Below are positions 36,331 through 51,619 of a stretch of DNA of 64,000 nt, in pieces; positions within the stretch are counted from its first letter, which is position 1, and every line of letters starts with the position of its first letter. The DNA comes from Perca fluviatilis (taxonomy: Eukaryota > Chordata > Actinopteri > Perciformes > Percidae): contig NC_053114.1 in the NCBI RefSeq assembly GCF_010015445.1, positions 22,781,224 to 22,845,223 on the forward strand, in the 5' to 3' direction. The notes under the pieces were generated by a model. That model did no database searches. It was not told the origin of the DNA and was given only the letters and a program-made list of their open reading frames with translations. The position numbers and the translations under genes are program-made.

Positions 36331-37270
36331 GGGGGGGGGTCACGATTTTAAGGTCACGGTTCGATTCTCGATTTTGACATTTATTTTTTTTAAAGCACAT
36401 GTTGCTATGCCATTTTTAGACTAGACTTTTATGCAATATAATATCTGACCTTTGTTCGCAATGTACCCCACTACATTGTCAAATTTAAAACATTAACAAC
36501 ATAATGTAACAATAACTTATATCTTCAGTCAATTAGAAACTTGACAATTTGTCAATAAAGTAGAAAGAAAAAAAGAGTTTGCCGACAATGCTGAGGGCAG
36601 ACGCTTCTCAGCACAGCGGTGTTTGGTGTTTTAAGCCCCCAATGTTGTCTTCCAGGCAGCGCTGCCTTGAAGGCTTGGTTGGGGGCTTAAAACACCATCG
36701 AGCCAGCACAGCGGTCTTAGCAGCTGAGCAGACAGAGAGCAGACAGGGCGACTCGGCAGTCCGCTAACTTGTTGCTCTCTAATATAACCAATATAAGCTG
36801 CTCTGTTTAGGCTACAAAACGTGCATGCAGGCTGAAATTCAACCGTGCGGTTTTGTCGGGATTAAGCTATAAGCAGAAGGAAACTCCGCTAGCTGCTAGG
36901 CTATTGTGCAATGGTAAACACACAGAATTTGGTACACGCACATAGCAGAGCTTGCAAACTGTGGCTTTTTTGTCGACAACGCGAACGTTTTCAACATAAC
37001 TCCCTGGAAATCCAAAATACTTCCACACCGGCGACTTCAGTGAAAGAGAAGGGGGTTCAAGTTCTGTCGATGGGTCCCCTGCATCTACAGTTGCCGTGCT
37101 ATCTTTTGACTGGCTGTAGCTAAGTTAGAGGAGTTTGACTTGCAGCACTTGGACACGTGTGTGTTTTTTTTCGCTTGTCAAGCCAACCTGACATGACATG
37201 GGGGCGGGGCAGCATCAAATTTTTTTTTACATTTTTTAAATTCGAGATTGTGACTTAATTTCAGTCACCC
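36331..37270. mobile_element. hAT-like element, about 940 bp
   Basis: The left end (G run, then TCACGATTTTAAGGTCACGG) pairs imperfectly with the right end (TCGAGATTGTGACTTAATTT, then CAGTCACCC). Its interior shares long blocks with 60581-61767 in inverted orientation, for example GGAAACTCCGCTAGCTGCTA at about 36877, also present near 29307. No clean 8-bp duplication. It carries the small palindromic insert at 36621-36703. Confidence 0.6.
36621..36703. mobile_element. 83-bp palindromic insert flanked by 12-bp direct repeats
   Basis: TGGTGTTTTAAGCCCCCAA and TTGGGGGCTTAAAACACCA are perfect 19-bp arms of a foldback sequence (36624-36697). CAGCACAGCGGT occurs on both sides (36609-36620 and 36704-36715). 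The related element at 61.2 kb lacks it. Confidence 0.85.
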
Positions 37271-37938
37271 TTACTATCAAAAACATTACCATCTGTTTTT
37301 CCCATATGAAAGTGGCTGGGCAGGTTGTTTCACTTTTTGTCTACTAACCTGTCTTTCATGTTTTTGAGGATGAGAGAAATATACTAACTGGTCTCTCCAT
37401 AACATACTGACTGCTCTCCTCCTCTTCACATTGGAAGAGAGAGCAGCTGTGGGCCAGTGAAATGATGTCATCTATTGCTATATGATAACAATAGCTTTAG
37501 TTCCCCTTTCATTCCTTCCAACCACCCCTCCATTACCACCACCACAACCAATACTCACCCACTCCACACTGCCTCCCCTTTGCTGTCTACCAACTGAAGT
37601 GAGAGCTGAATGTAGACATCTGTGGCCCTCTCCAGCCTTCTCTGGGCTCCACTGCCCCAGCCTTATTGTTCTCAGAGATGTAGATAACCATAACAGAAGG
37701 AGAGCAGGAGTGCCACAGTCAAGTAGAGAAATGGGGCAAAGGGGAGGAGTATTGAGGGGCAGCTTTTGTTTCAAGTGTCAGGCCTTTAGTGTGGGTGTTT
37801 TATGGCGAGTGGGTGGGGGATGGGAAGACAGGGTTGTCATAGAGCTGACCTCTGATCTGAAAGACGTATTCAGGACTGTTGTAAGTCAGCTATTTGAGTT
37901 TAGCTTCCTCTGGTTTCCACCTCTGATCATCTTCTAAT
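37271..37938. other. No recognisable feature
   Basis: Unclassified. A 151-codon open frame (37482-37937) is matched by overlapping frames on the other strand and has no recognised domain. Confidence 0.4.
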
Positions 37939-38172
37939 GGACCTTTTTCACGGCAGACATTTTGACTTGTCATAGTAGGAAAAGCACAGCTGAAATTGAT
38001 AACCTTAACGATGGCTCAATTCCATCAAGTGTCCCAGTAAGCTATTTCAGTGAGTCAGCATGCACAATACCAGGGCCTCTCCTAAGTGGAATGCAGACAG
38101 CATTAATGGTTTTGAATACACCTGTGCTTTTCCTACTATGACATGTCAACATGTCTACCGTGAAAAAAGGTC
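37939..38172. mobile_element. Short inverted-repeat MITE, 234 bp
   Basis: Long inverted termini: GGACCTTTTTCACGGCAGAC with TTTTGACTTGTCATAGTAGG on the left, and CCTACTATGACATGTCAACA with TGTCTACCGTGAAAAAAGGT on the right; also AAAAGCACAG and CTGTGCTTTT. No coding capacity. Duplication not resolved. Confidence 0.85.
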
Positions 38173-38345
38173 TGTTGTGGACACCAGATGACACCCCAGG
38201 AAGAACTGTGTTCTGCTCACACTTCCTATTTCACCCCTCTTTGCTTTCAGGAGAGAGTTGGCCTTTTTTGTGACCTTTGGCCAAAACGTAATTGCGCTGT
38301 ATTGACAGCCTCACTAGCCTCACACCCTTTCTATCCTCTCACTAA

Positions 38346-38820
38346 AGGCCCTGACACACCAAGCCAGACGGCCAAGAACTAGTGGCGACGAAGGCCGACT
38401 GTAGTGTCACTCCACGTCGCCTTTGTCTTGACATTTTTTTTTTTTACATTGGAACACACTGCAAAGACTACAGCCTCCGGCCAACTTACGTACGTACATA
38501 CGACTTAATGGTGCGTTCGATTGCAACTCGTAAGCTCATGGTGCACTCAAAGTTATTGCAAAATACCCTTCTTCCATTTAGTGGTTCTGATTTTTTGTCA
38601 TTTAACAGCAATTGACTGGTGAAATAAGTTATTGTTATTACATTTTAAATAAATAATTTAATTTGGACTTATAGTCTTAGCAATAAACATCCCTTCTTTC
38701 ATGTCACAGACTGATTCTCATGGGCTTCTTTTCAAAGTATCGATTCACGCACTGGCACCGTTTTTAAAAGTATCGTTTTACCACCGGTATCGGGAAGAAA
38801 AAAAAGAAACCTAACCTTAG
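38346..38820. repeat. Old repeat cluster
   Basis: Begins CCCTGACACACCAAGCC, related to 1091-1683. The part at 38510-38700 (with TTTAACAGCAATTGACTGGT) matches the - strand at 47700-47915. The end, with TATCGATTCACGCACTGGCA and CACCGGTATCGG, looks like hAT terminus DNA. Confidence 0.5.
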
Positions 38821-40811
<1,991 letters not shown>

Positions 40812-40816
40812 GAAAA

Positions 40817-40945
40817 AGACCTGGGCGATATGGAGAAAATCAAATATCACGGTACTTTTGATTAAATACATAAATGTCGATATTGCGGCAATATTGTAGG
40901 GTTGACTATTGGTGCTTTCACAAAATATTTACACAATGACATTTT
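40817..40945 (+). mobile_element. Left part of a hAT-like MITE
   Basis: CCTGGGCGATATGGAGAAAA, then CAAATATCACGGTA and GTCGATATTGCGGCAATATT, match the start of the common fish hAT family beginning GGGCTGGGCGATA. The element breaks off into the homopolymer block at 40951. Confidence 0.6.
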
Positions 40946-40950
40946 GGGGA

Positions 40951-41105
40951 AAAAAAAATAAAAAAAAAAAAAAAAAAGGGAAAAAAAAAAAAAAAAAAAA
41001 AGGTGTGGTTGGGGGGTGAAATAAAAAAAAAAAATAATTTTTTTTTTTTTGCCATTTTAAAAAAAAAAAAAAAAAAAAAAATTTTTTAAATTTTTATTCC
41101 CCCCA
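40951..41105. other. Homopolymer-rich block, probable assembly artefact
   Basis: Dominated by long runs of A, then T, then A, with runs of G and C, and almost no ordinary sequence in between. It abruptly replaces the expected interior of the hAT MITE on its left and sits beside the longest microsatellite of the window. Confidence 0.6.
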
Positions 41106-42714
41106 AAAAGCGGGGGGTGCCCAAAGTGCCAGCATTGCAAAGCTTATGATGTACAGTTTTTGTTTAGACTGTATCTCAGAAGTGTTGATTCAGATCTATG
41201 GTAAATTTGAAGCTGGAAAATACCAGTACAAATTTAGGTGTCAGAAGGTAGAAGTAGACTGGGTGCATCTTTTTTTTTTTGGGGGTGAAAAACTGAGATC
41301 AGCATTTAAACAAAAGTGTCCTGATTGAGGGGATTTGTCCTAAACACATACAGTTTTACACATTATTGCCTGTGTTACATGTTTTACTCATTGTGGTTAA
41401 TTTCACAAGTTTGCTGCCCAAATAAAATTCACTTCTGCCTAAATGTGGGCACAAGTTCTGCACATGATAATTTGGCATTTCTGTGTGTTGTGAAATGCTT
41501 TATTTTCAAATGTTTTAGCAAAGCAAAAAGGAGAAGAGAGAGTCAAAGGGCCGCTCATATTCAGTCAAATCATCACAGCAGGGTCGTTCTCTATCCATTG
41601 CAGTTTAACATGAGATTTCATCCCAGGTGTCCCGTTTTTCATCTTTATTTTAATGTGACCTACAATTCCAAGTTATAATTCTATGCATTAATTTCTGCTT
41701 TGTTATGGAAATTGCATTTCTTTTTATTTTATTTTTTTTAAGTAGGCCTATGTATTGCATGAAATCTGTTATTCTGTGAAAACAGAATCCAGTAGATGTT
41801 GCTGCTGAAACTGTCACTCTGATGTGGTTGAATGTCAGAATTAGACCAGTAAATAATCCTGCTCATCCCTGCCACATACAGTAAAATGTAGAGGAAGGAA
41901 TTCATGTGACAAATGAAAATGGATTGATCGGGGCTCCATCCAAGATTTGATAAAGGCAGAATTTATTTTGTAGCACAAAATTTTCACTTTGTTTATATAA
42001 TTGAAAATACAGGCTGGCACTGGTGGGTTTTCCCCCCTTGGCGTTCATGAGCTTGTTTCGGCTGTCCCTCCATTATTGATGGGATATAGAGCACTGGACC
42101 CTGAATAAGATGGAATAAACAATAGGAAGTCTAATATCTTCTGTCTCTCTGCCCTGAGTTTTAAATTGACGGATTTAGCCCAGAGCAGCGTGGAATGCTA
42201 CATTTTGGCATCAGCAAATGGTTGCTACCTCACCATGATACATTAAAATGGCAAAGCTGCTCGTCAGTGTCTTAAATCCAGTGCATGCATTGGTGTGTTT
42301 CCTCCAACACAAAGAGGTTATTGAGTTTAGTCAAGGTGTAGGTATCAGACATTTACACCAGCTCATTGTTTTTCTTTCAGACCAATTAAGCTCCAGTTTC
42401 ATCATTGAGCTGCACTTTTTTTTTCCTGCAGAAATGTTGATGATGACCTTATGCTCAGTTCACCTGTGCCCCAGTTGGCATTGTGTTCTCCAACTTTCCA
42501 GTGCTGTGTGCCTCTCATAGGCAACTGGGGTGAGCTGCAGAGAAATGAGGCCCTGCATAGCAGTGGAAAAAATTACAGCACCTGTCACAGAGGCCTGAGG
42601 GGGATAGAGGACAGAGCTATACCAGCAATACGCTCTCTGTTTCTCTCTCTATTTCTGTATACAGTATAATCCCTTTTATTTGGCCAGTAGGACTGCACAA
42701 TGTATCTGGGTCTT
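41106..42714. other. Unclassified sequence
   Basis: No gene or repeat recognised. A T run followed by CCTGCAG near 42420 resembles an acceptor without a convincing exon. Confidence 0.4.
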
Positions 42715-42722
42715 TTTTTATC

Positions 42723-43478
42723 TAGGGATGCACTGATGCATCGGCTGGACATCGGAATCGGCTGATGGGCCGCCCTATTTACTGTCGTCACCCATCGGCA
42801 TGTAAGGTGACCTGCGCCGATGACCGTAGCCGATGTTTATCTATTTTGCGCTGCCTTAATGTTGCGTTAATTGGTCTGACTCCTATAAACAGTAGCCTAC
42901 CCAGCTTAAAAAAAAAAGAATGTTCTTGTGACAACAACAGTGTAGATTACCTGAAAGCTATTTAAAAAACGGAGAGATGACCTGGAGGCCAAGAGGGCAC
43001 AGAGCGACTCAGCGCATGTTAACCACAGCATTCGAGAAGGTGAAATCCCTGCGGATAGCGTAGCTCGCCGGCTGGTATCATGCGGCTAACGTTAGCTTAC
43101 TGGTTGCCTGCAACGTTACTTTTCCAGACACCACGGCCACTGCCGGAGTCCTAGATGACGGAGAAACAACAGAAAATCCTCCAGTTTCACCGGTGTTGGC
43201 AACATTTTTGCCTTCCCCGTGAGTGAGTTATGTAAACAAACTACGAAGCATATGGGCTCCGACGGGACTCCATGCTGCCTTCAGGTACATTCGCTAATGG
43301 TGGGTTGTGCTTATTCGTTCTCGGCACATTCGTTAGTGTGATGAAGATGGTTCAATGTTTTTTTTATAATGAGATTTATTCGTTTTACCTGCTGCTAAAA
43401 ACGGCAAACGTCGGTATTGAAATTGGCCAAATGAAAATTCTACACATCGCTGAGAAATATGCAATCAGTGCATCCCTA
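42723..43478. mobile_element. hAT MITE, 756 bp (TAGGGATGCACTGAT)
   Basis: Perfect termini TAGGGATGCACTGAT and ATCAGTGCATCCCTA. Flanks TTTTTATC (42715-42722) and GTTTTATC (43479-43486) form an 8-bp duplication with one mismatch. Closely related termini to 25833-26586. No transposase. Confidence 0.92.
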
Positions 43479-43486
43479 GTTTTATC

Positions 43487-44718
43487 ATTATTTTGATATG
43501 AATTTATATAATCCCCACATACTGTGGGTTACAAAATCTGAGCAAATGTCATTTATAAAGCCAAAAGCTCCTGCTCAATCTTTGCTGGGCTTTGTTGGAG
43601 CTTGTACTTGAAGTGTTTCCAACTGATCTGCCACCAAAACGTGGTAAAAACTCTAAAATGTAGAATGAGTTGGTAGCATATAGTAATACAATTACTAGAA
43701 CTGTACTGTAAGCGTGGGTATTGTTGGGATTTTAGAAAAGATACCACATGTGCTTATCGACACTTGACACAGTATAAATAAAAGAGACATGCAAAGACCT
43801 TTTTATTTTTATTTCTGGTAGAAATAATGAAAATGCATGTCTGGAAGTTTTGTTACTGCGTTAGTACGATCAAATTAAAGTTGCTGCAGATAAGACCTTA
43901 AAGGAGCTACTGCTACAAGGAAGCTAACAGCAATAGATGAATTTCTTTGACAGGGCTTCAGACTGTGGCCATCTACTCCCATTTTGTGACCGTTTTTACT
44001 GACAGTGGGACTAGAATTTATATCTCGGCATGGTGCTTCTCAGACATGCAAAGTGATCATGGCATATGTGTCTACATTGCTGTCCACTGGAAAGTTTAGA
44101 GAATGAATGTGTTTCTGTTCTCCTTCATGTGTTAACAACAGTAACTCAATACATGCACAAATGTAGGTTCTTCAAACACGTAAAACATCAGATTCAAGGG
44201 AGGCTTTGAAAGTGCACAGTATATATTTAAAAGCAGAGCGTTGCTTCATTTTTGCTGCAAGAAGACAACGGGACATTCCAGTCCCGTGGATACAATTTTT
44301 TTAATGTTCATTCTAGAATGATTGATTGTACATTTTTGTAATTTTTTTATATTTAGTAACAATGTATAAAACGATATAACGTACAAAAAAAGTAGGATAT
44401 TTAACAAAATGCAGGTGGAAGGTGGTCACATTCAGGTGTCGACTAAAGTCCGTAAGATATGTTCCCACTTCTGGCGCAGACAGGAAGTTGAAAGACAAAA
44501 CATTACAGTGGAGCGCTTTCTTGTTGCTGGGAAACATAAGGTGGAGAGCAACTGCCTTGTGTTCAGCCCACTTTCATACTGTAGTTTGAGAAGGGGAGGG
44601 TGTGTGTGTGACTGGGTGGGTGGAAGGGGGAGCTGGGGGTGGCGTGTCCTAATGGAGCTGGAGCCATACGTGATCAGGAATGAGATGAGGCAGAGCTGCT
44701 CCTCGCCTGTCCTGTTGA

Positions 44719-44720
<2 letters not shown>
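43487..44720. other. Unclassified sequence
   Basis: No classifiable feature. G-rich patch at 44595-44645. Confidence 0.4.
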
Positions 44721-44773
<53 letters not shown>

Positions 44774-44808
44774 GCATACACACACATGCACACACACACA
44801 CACACACA
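44721..44808. repeat. Imperfect (CA)n microsatellite
   Basis: CA tract with CGCGCATA and CATGCA interruptions. Confidence 0.98.
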
Positions 44809-45454
44809 GGTGTATCAGGGCAAGCATGCCCTGAGTGCTGGTGGGATAATCTGATGAATCTCCCTAGTAGCATGTGTGCCCACCTGTTAGTACAGCCCCT
44901 AGTTCCCACTTCAATCACTACCACATTACTGAGGGGGGGGGTAATAGTGTGTGGATGAGTGCAAGTGTGGCTCTAGGAATGTAAAGCCAGTTAGCTGTTG
45001 AAACTGTTGACTGTTTAGGGCAGGGTGGGTATACAGCGGTAAAAGGATGTGTGTCCAGTGCTGATTAAACTCCATAGATTTGGAGATTTTAGGTTGTGTT
45101 CTCAAGCATGTGCCATACCTTTGCTGCTTTTTCCATAAGCTTACATACAGGTCTATGTTAGGGTTGAGGCGTGTATGTTTGAGCTATGAACAAGGAGGTT
45201 CACTGCAGAGCATGTGAGCGGGGTAGAGCAGCTTTCTTCTTTTTGTTTTTGGAGCCAAGCGGTAAGGAATTTGAGAGGAGCGGGGTGAAACCTGTTTAGC
45301 ACAAAGCGATACCGAGCACAGCGGCCTGGACGGCTTTGAGAGCGGGAGCGGAGGGAACCAACAGCTCCGCAAGGAGCATCAATCCTCACCGCTCCTCTCC
45401 ACTCAGATGCTCTGGTCCACTGTTCCTAAGACCAAATAACCTTCCAGTGCTTTG
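44809..45454. other. No recognisable feature
   Basis: Unclassified stretch, GC-richer around 45270-45400. Confidence 0.4.
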
Positions 45455-45502
45455 TAAAGGCTGATTTATGCTTCTGCGTCGAATCGACGGCATACCCCCC
45501 AC

Positions 45503-46034
45503 TAGGCCTGTCACGATAGTCAATAAATCAATTAATCGCATGATTTAAAAAAAAAATGAGCTTGATAATTTTTCCGGCCGCCATAATTTCCATTTGCATG
45601 CTTGTTTGTTTTTCTCGTCTCTCTCTACCAACGAGACTGGAGGACCACTCTCGGTTCCTTAGCGTAACGAGGAGTGAACCCTCTTGTCAGTCGCATGGTC
45701 TTTGTGGGGGCGGGACTCCTGGCGGAGAGAGAGACAGAGACAGAAAACGCTAGTTGAGAGTTGGGCCATGGTTTCCCGCAGCACTTTGCAGTTAAGGCGC
45801 CGTCAAAAAACTAAAAAGTATATGAGCGATATCAACCGTGTTACTTGGCGTCCCGTTTTCTCCCTTTCATTTCAAACCACACAGCTGACAACCTGCAGGG
45901 GGAGGCGGTGGAGACAGGCTCGGACATACAAGCGGTTTCAGGAAAGTGGCTGCATGTGTCCGACAATGCACAGAACATTAACGGTACAAGCCTACAGCTG
46001 TCCGCGGACACGGAGTGTGGAAAGTATGTCAGGT

Positions 46035-46073
<39 letters not shown>

Positions 46074-46632
46074 CCTGCCCCCACGAAGCTCCGACCTGCA
46101 GAGGAGCAGAAGCCGCACCTTCGCCAAAATGAAGACTGAAAAACAGAACTATTTTGGTACAAAGATTTACTCGCCGTGTGGCAGATAGCCATTTAGATAG
46201 ATTAAATGTATTAATTATATATTATTTAAATTTAATATTTAGTGTTAAATAATTGTAAAATGTAGTACAGAGTCTGTAGTCTATCGCACAAACACTCGAG
46301 GAATGCAGCAACCTTTTGACAGCCAGTAGGCTATGAATTGCCTGGGAGAACATGCGTGTCACAAACGTCAATTCCACAACTGTACATCAGCGTGAAAGAC
46401 GACATACTAAAGGAGATCAAAGACATATTGCGGATATTTCAAATGTCTTCCAGTTCCAGTGTTAAATATTCTTTAGAAATAAAAGTGTATTGATCTTTGA
46501 AAAAGTGTACCTGCATTATTATGCCATTATGATTAGATGCAAATTGGTCTCTCAACGACAATATTATCGTTTATCGCAATAATTTCTGGGACAATTTATC
46601 GTCCAGCAAAATTTGTTATCGTGACAGGCCTA
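45503..46632. mobile_element. hAT MITE, 1,130 bp, nested
   Basis: Perfect termini TAGGCCTGTCACGATA and TATCGTGACAGGCCTA. Flanks CCCCCCAC (45495-45502) and ACCCCCAC (46633-46640), 8 bp with one mismatch. No transposase. It carries a GT tract at 46033-46070. Confidence 0.92.
46033..46070. repeat. (GT)n tract inside the hAT
   Basis: 38 bp, one interruption. Confidence 0.95.
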
Positions 46633-47320
46633 ACCCCCACAGACCCCTCCGCGTCGCCGCGAACCCCCCTCCGAGCCCTCCGCCGTAGCTCGACGTGCAC
46701 CTCCAAAAGTGTGTTCGTCCTGTGTGTTGATAGTCGGTGTGTCAAGCAGCCTACTGTGGGGAGTAGCAACATGCTAGTTCACTGACATAAGCTTTTGCAA
46801 ATAAAAAAATATTTTGGTTACAATGATGGGATTAGTGTCTAGATGTCAGTAACGTTTTGAAATTAGCACTTCGCCAGCAAGCAGTACTTTGTGGATAGTG
46901 CTAAAGTTTGCTTGCTAACATAACATGAAGGCTGGCAGACACCTCGCAAATAACCTCAGACTTATTTTCTGGTTACAGTAACTAGGTCAACGGATTTTAC
47001 TGTCTATTTCTCCATACTTTTTTACAAAATCCAAGCAAGAAAAGGCCAAACGAATAAGATTCATATTTTAGCACGACAGTCTATGGGGTTTGCCATTCTG
47101 AGTACCGTTTCGGTGGTGAGCGACACAGACACAGGCGACAACCCCTAGCGTTATGGCGGTGAAATGCACCGCGATGCAAAGCAACCCCGAAGCAGAACTC
47201 CCAAAGGGTCACGATGCCGTAGGAGCGACGGCATAGCTAGGGCGTGGAGTTGATGCAGAAGCATAAAACGGCCTTTACAGCCGTTGTGTACCACGACATG
47301 TAGACCAGCCAAACCTCTTA

Positions 47321-47550
47321 AGCCGCCTACACATGATCTGCGGTAACAAAGCTCTGCGGTGGAGACAACTCGGAGGAAGCGCTACCATTTGCGTCACACA
47401 CCGCTCAGAATTACCTTAGAGCGCTGCGCTTAAAGTCCAAATTATGAACTTTGACCCCGTTGCTGCTGACCTTACATACATGCGCTGTGCTTTGCCTCTG
47501 TGCTCTGTGCCCAACCTCACAGTTTTACCGTGGATCATGTGTAGGCGGCT
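47321..47550. mobile_element. Harbinger-type MITE, 230 bp
   Basis: Perfect 18-bp termini AGCCGCCTACACATGATC and GATCATGTGTAGGCGGCT with TTA on both sides (47318-47320 and 47551-47553). No coding sequence. A stray CGCCTACACATTC follows at 47558. Confidence 0.88.
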
Positions 47551-47559
47551 TTAGATACG

Positions 47560-48218
47560 CCTACACATTCTTTTTTAACAGAATGAAATGACTGAAAAAT
47601 ATTCCTTTTATTTATGTAAAGTGTGCAAAACGGCAGATTTGTCCTCTTGTCAAAAGTGCAACTGAAATATAGTATTTTATCTTAAATTACTTAAATAAAT
47701 AAAAAATGTACGATTAAAGAAAGGCTTGTTTATTGCTAAGGCCATATGGTTCAATTTAAATGATTTCTTTAAAATGCAATAACAATAACTTATAACAACT
47801 TTTTTCACCAGTCGTTTGCTGTTAAATGACAAAACGAACAAACCCTAGATGGCTAAATGGGTATTTTACAACAACATTGAACGCAACACAAGCTTACGGA
47901 GCCGGACCCACGCAACACTAAAGTCATGTCATTGTTTATCCACAGCGGCAGTGTCCATGCTGTCTGAATGTGCTGCTAGTCCCTTCTGTTAGTCCCTTCT
48001 GTTTCTTTAGCTGCAGACTGTTGGACGTGTTGGAATCCTTTCCAGTGAAATACAGTCACTAATTGTGGGCTAACGTTACCTGCTGTATGTTAACTAGCAT
48101 CACACCCTAGGCTGTTTTTAAAAATTGCATCACGATTCATTTTTTGTCTCAACCGGTTGTAATCCTCACACATTTAAATAGATTTTTAACCGATTGACGA
48201 TGCATCGTGACATCCCTA
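47560..48218. mobile_element. hAT-type remnant with right terminus
   Basis: Ends GATGCATCGTGACATCCCTA (48199-48218), a hAT-type terminus. The part at 47700-47915 matches 38510-38700 inverted. The left terminus is not visible. Confidence 0.5.
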
Positions 48219-49195
48219 GCCCCACCAGCCGCCACTTTCGAATGCTACTTAACCAGCCTCTGTTTTACTACAGAAATTTCAAGCAGGTCTTACTGGTGGT
48301 GGTATGGTCTTAAACACCAGCAGCTGAGTTGTATAAATTAATCATTGTGGAACCTGGTGAGGATGGCTGGCAGCTGTTGAGTGTAGAATGTGGTTGTTGA
48401 CAAGCTGCTTTCCCTCAATGTCTTTTCCGTCCAGGAGAACTGTTGCCTGGGCTGGTTGTTACAACCCAGCTCAAGAAAGGACATACAACGTATGATTATA
48501 GGCTGTATGGAAGCTGTGTTGTGACACTGAATCGGAGACTGGCTAACACCGGCTAATATAGCTTAGCAGGTAGTCAGGCCAGTTGAGCAGGGTTGATGGT
48601 GACCCCAATGACTTGTCTCCACCCTCCAGGCTCCTGCAGACAGAGAATATAGAAAGCAGAAAGGAAAAAAAAAAAACATGTAGAAATAGGGCCATCAAAT
48701 GCTACGTTCCTGATCACTCTTCCGAAACACCATGAACCCCCTTCTTCTGCATCCCACTGTAGCTCATTCTACGACAGCGCCAGCCTCCCTTGAGTTTTAC
48801 TGAGCAGCCCCTACAGCAGCAAGGGGGATGGGTAGTGTGAAGAGTGGGCAGTGATGTGGATAACAAAAAAAAGCATTGGGTAGAAACATTAAGAAGCGCT
48901 AGCTATTGAGTGAGGTGGTGAATGTTTTCCAGCAAATGGGATGATGTGTGTCCTGTTCTTTCTCTGTGGCTGCTAAAGCTGTTAGCTGGGTGTCTCTAGG
49001 CAGAAGTAACCAGCACACACACTTTGGTCTCCTGCACTTCCCCTCTACCGCTCAGTGGCTTTCACACTCTGCAGAAACGTGAGCCTGAATAAATTGTCAC
49101 ACGCTCACAGATTATCTTCCCAGGATGTTATTTTGTGCAGGGAGGATGTTTGAAATGCCAGTCACAGACACACTGCACCCTCCCCCATCCTCTCT

Positions 49196-49198
<3 letters not shown>
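48219..49198. other. Unclassified sequence
   Basis: No feature recognised. Confidence 0.4.

Positions 49199-49257
<59 letters not shown>
49199..49257. repeat. (CA)n microsatellite
   Basis: Uninterrupted, 59 bp. Confidence 0.99.
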
Positions 49258-49259
<2 letters not shown>

Positions 49260-50300
49260 CTTTTATAATGTACCGTTTGAGCAGCAATGGAAGAGTGCAG
49301 TGTAGTATTGCAGAGCTCTGCAGGGCTTATTTTTTTGTGTTTTTTTTGAAGTGTGTGAGCATGCCGGCACGCATTGTGACAGTGTGGCGTAACGAAGCAA
49401 CACGTGAGCTGTTCTCACAGGGAGACTTTATGGAGAGGCTGATTTATAGCACAGCTATTCACACCATCCTGCGTGTTCCTTCAAACCATCCCCTCTGTCT
49501 TTCTCAATGAGCATCTTCCTCTTTATCTCCTTTGACTCCCCTGCTAGTCCTTTCTCTTCAGCTCTGTCCCTTTCCCCTCATCAGCCTTTTTTATTGTATA
49601 AAGCATCCAACCTCTCCACCTCTCCAGCTAACGGGGAGAGATGAACCATCTGAGGCGGGAAGCGAGGGAGATTGAGCTCGGCCGAGGCATTAACAGAGTA
49701 GTGAGACCCAGCAGGGGTGTGAGCAGCTAAATATAGAGCGCCTCTTTGGAGCGGTGATGATGTCACAGGCCAGAGAGGAGAGGAGAGGCAAACGGGAAAA
49801 AGAAAAACTGCAAGGCTCAGAGGCAGCAGTCACTTTTACAGGTCGAAAGTTAGTCATGGCCTAGCTCTCTCACCATTTCACCTAAAGCCATACAGAAAGA
49901 GCTGTGTTTTAGATACTACTGAAACAACAGAAAATATAGCAGTCTGCCTTTTGATGTTATTATGCAGTTATGCAGGACCAATGATTTAAGTTTTCTTTTG
50001 AAATGCTTTTAGAAGCCTTCTAACAGCATTTAAGTTTGAGTTAGTGCATGATCTGTTATGTTGTTATGAACTGATGATACCAATCATTTAACAAAGTGTA
50101 AAATGTTTGACAATAGGTACCTTGTATTATCATGGGGGGGGGGGGGTGATAATTCTATGTACAATATAAAGGCAGCCAAAATGTTTTGGTTCATTGCTTA
50201 AGTGCCGATAGCTGATAGAAACAGAAATTATGTCACACTCCTAGTTTGTTTACTTGCACAGCCGGTATAGATGGCATTTCACAGTGTGACAGTGTGACAG

Positions 50301-50302
<2 letters not shown>
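49258..50302. other. Unclassified; possible regulatory patch at 49.7 kb
   Basis: Contains CTAAATATAG (49727-49736, a full MEF2 consensus) and TGATGTCA (49758-49765, an ATF/AP-1-like site) within 40 bp in a GC-richer patch, and a G run at 50134-50146. Such short motifs also occur by chance. Confidence 0.3.

Positions 50303-50336
<34 letters not shown>
50303..50336. repeat. (AC)17 microsatellite
   Basis: Uninterrupted, 34 bp. Confidence 0.98.
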
Positions 50337-51571
<1,235 letters not shown>

Positions 51572-51604
51572 ATGTGATCTGATGTAGTGTGGCTTTCTTG
51601 TGTT

Positions 51605-51619
51605 GGTTGCTAGGCAACA
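51605..51619. promoter_or_regulatory. Candidate RFX X-box
   Basis: GGTTGCTAGGCAACA, in reverse complement TGTTGCCTAGCAACC, has the two RFX half-sites in tandem and fits the published RFX-type consensus at every position. RFX factors act in ciliary and neural enhancers. The surrounding 51580-52060 is not repeat-like. Confidence 0.4.

Larger units (their letters stand above)
45458..47274. mobile_element. Harbinger-type MITE interrupted by a hAT
   Basis: Left end AGGCTGATTTATGCTTCTGC and right end GCAGAAGCATAAAACGGCCT are good inverted repeats. Flanks are TAA (45455-45457) and TTA (47275-47277), consistent with an imperfect TWA duplication. The block at 46655-46710 (CGCCGTAGCTCGACGTGCAC) is shared with 32610-32660 and 290-320. 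The hAT at 45503-46632 is inserted 45 bp from its left end. Confidence 0.75.
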
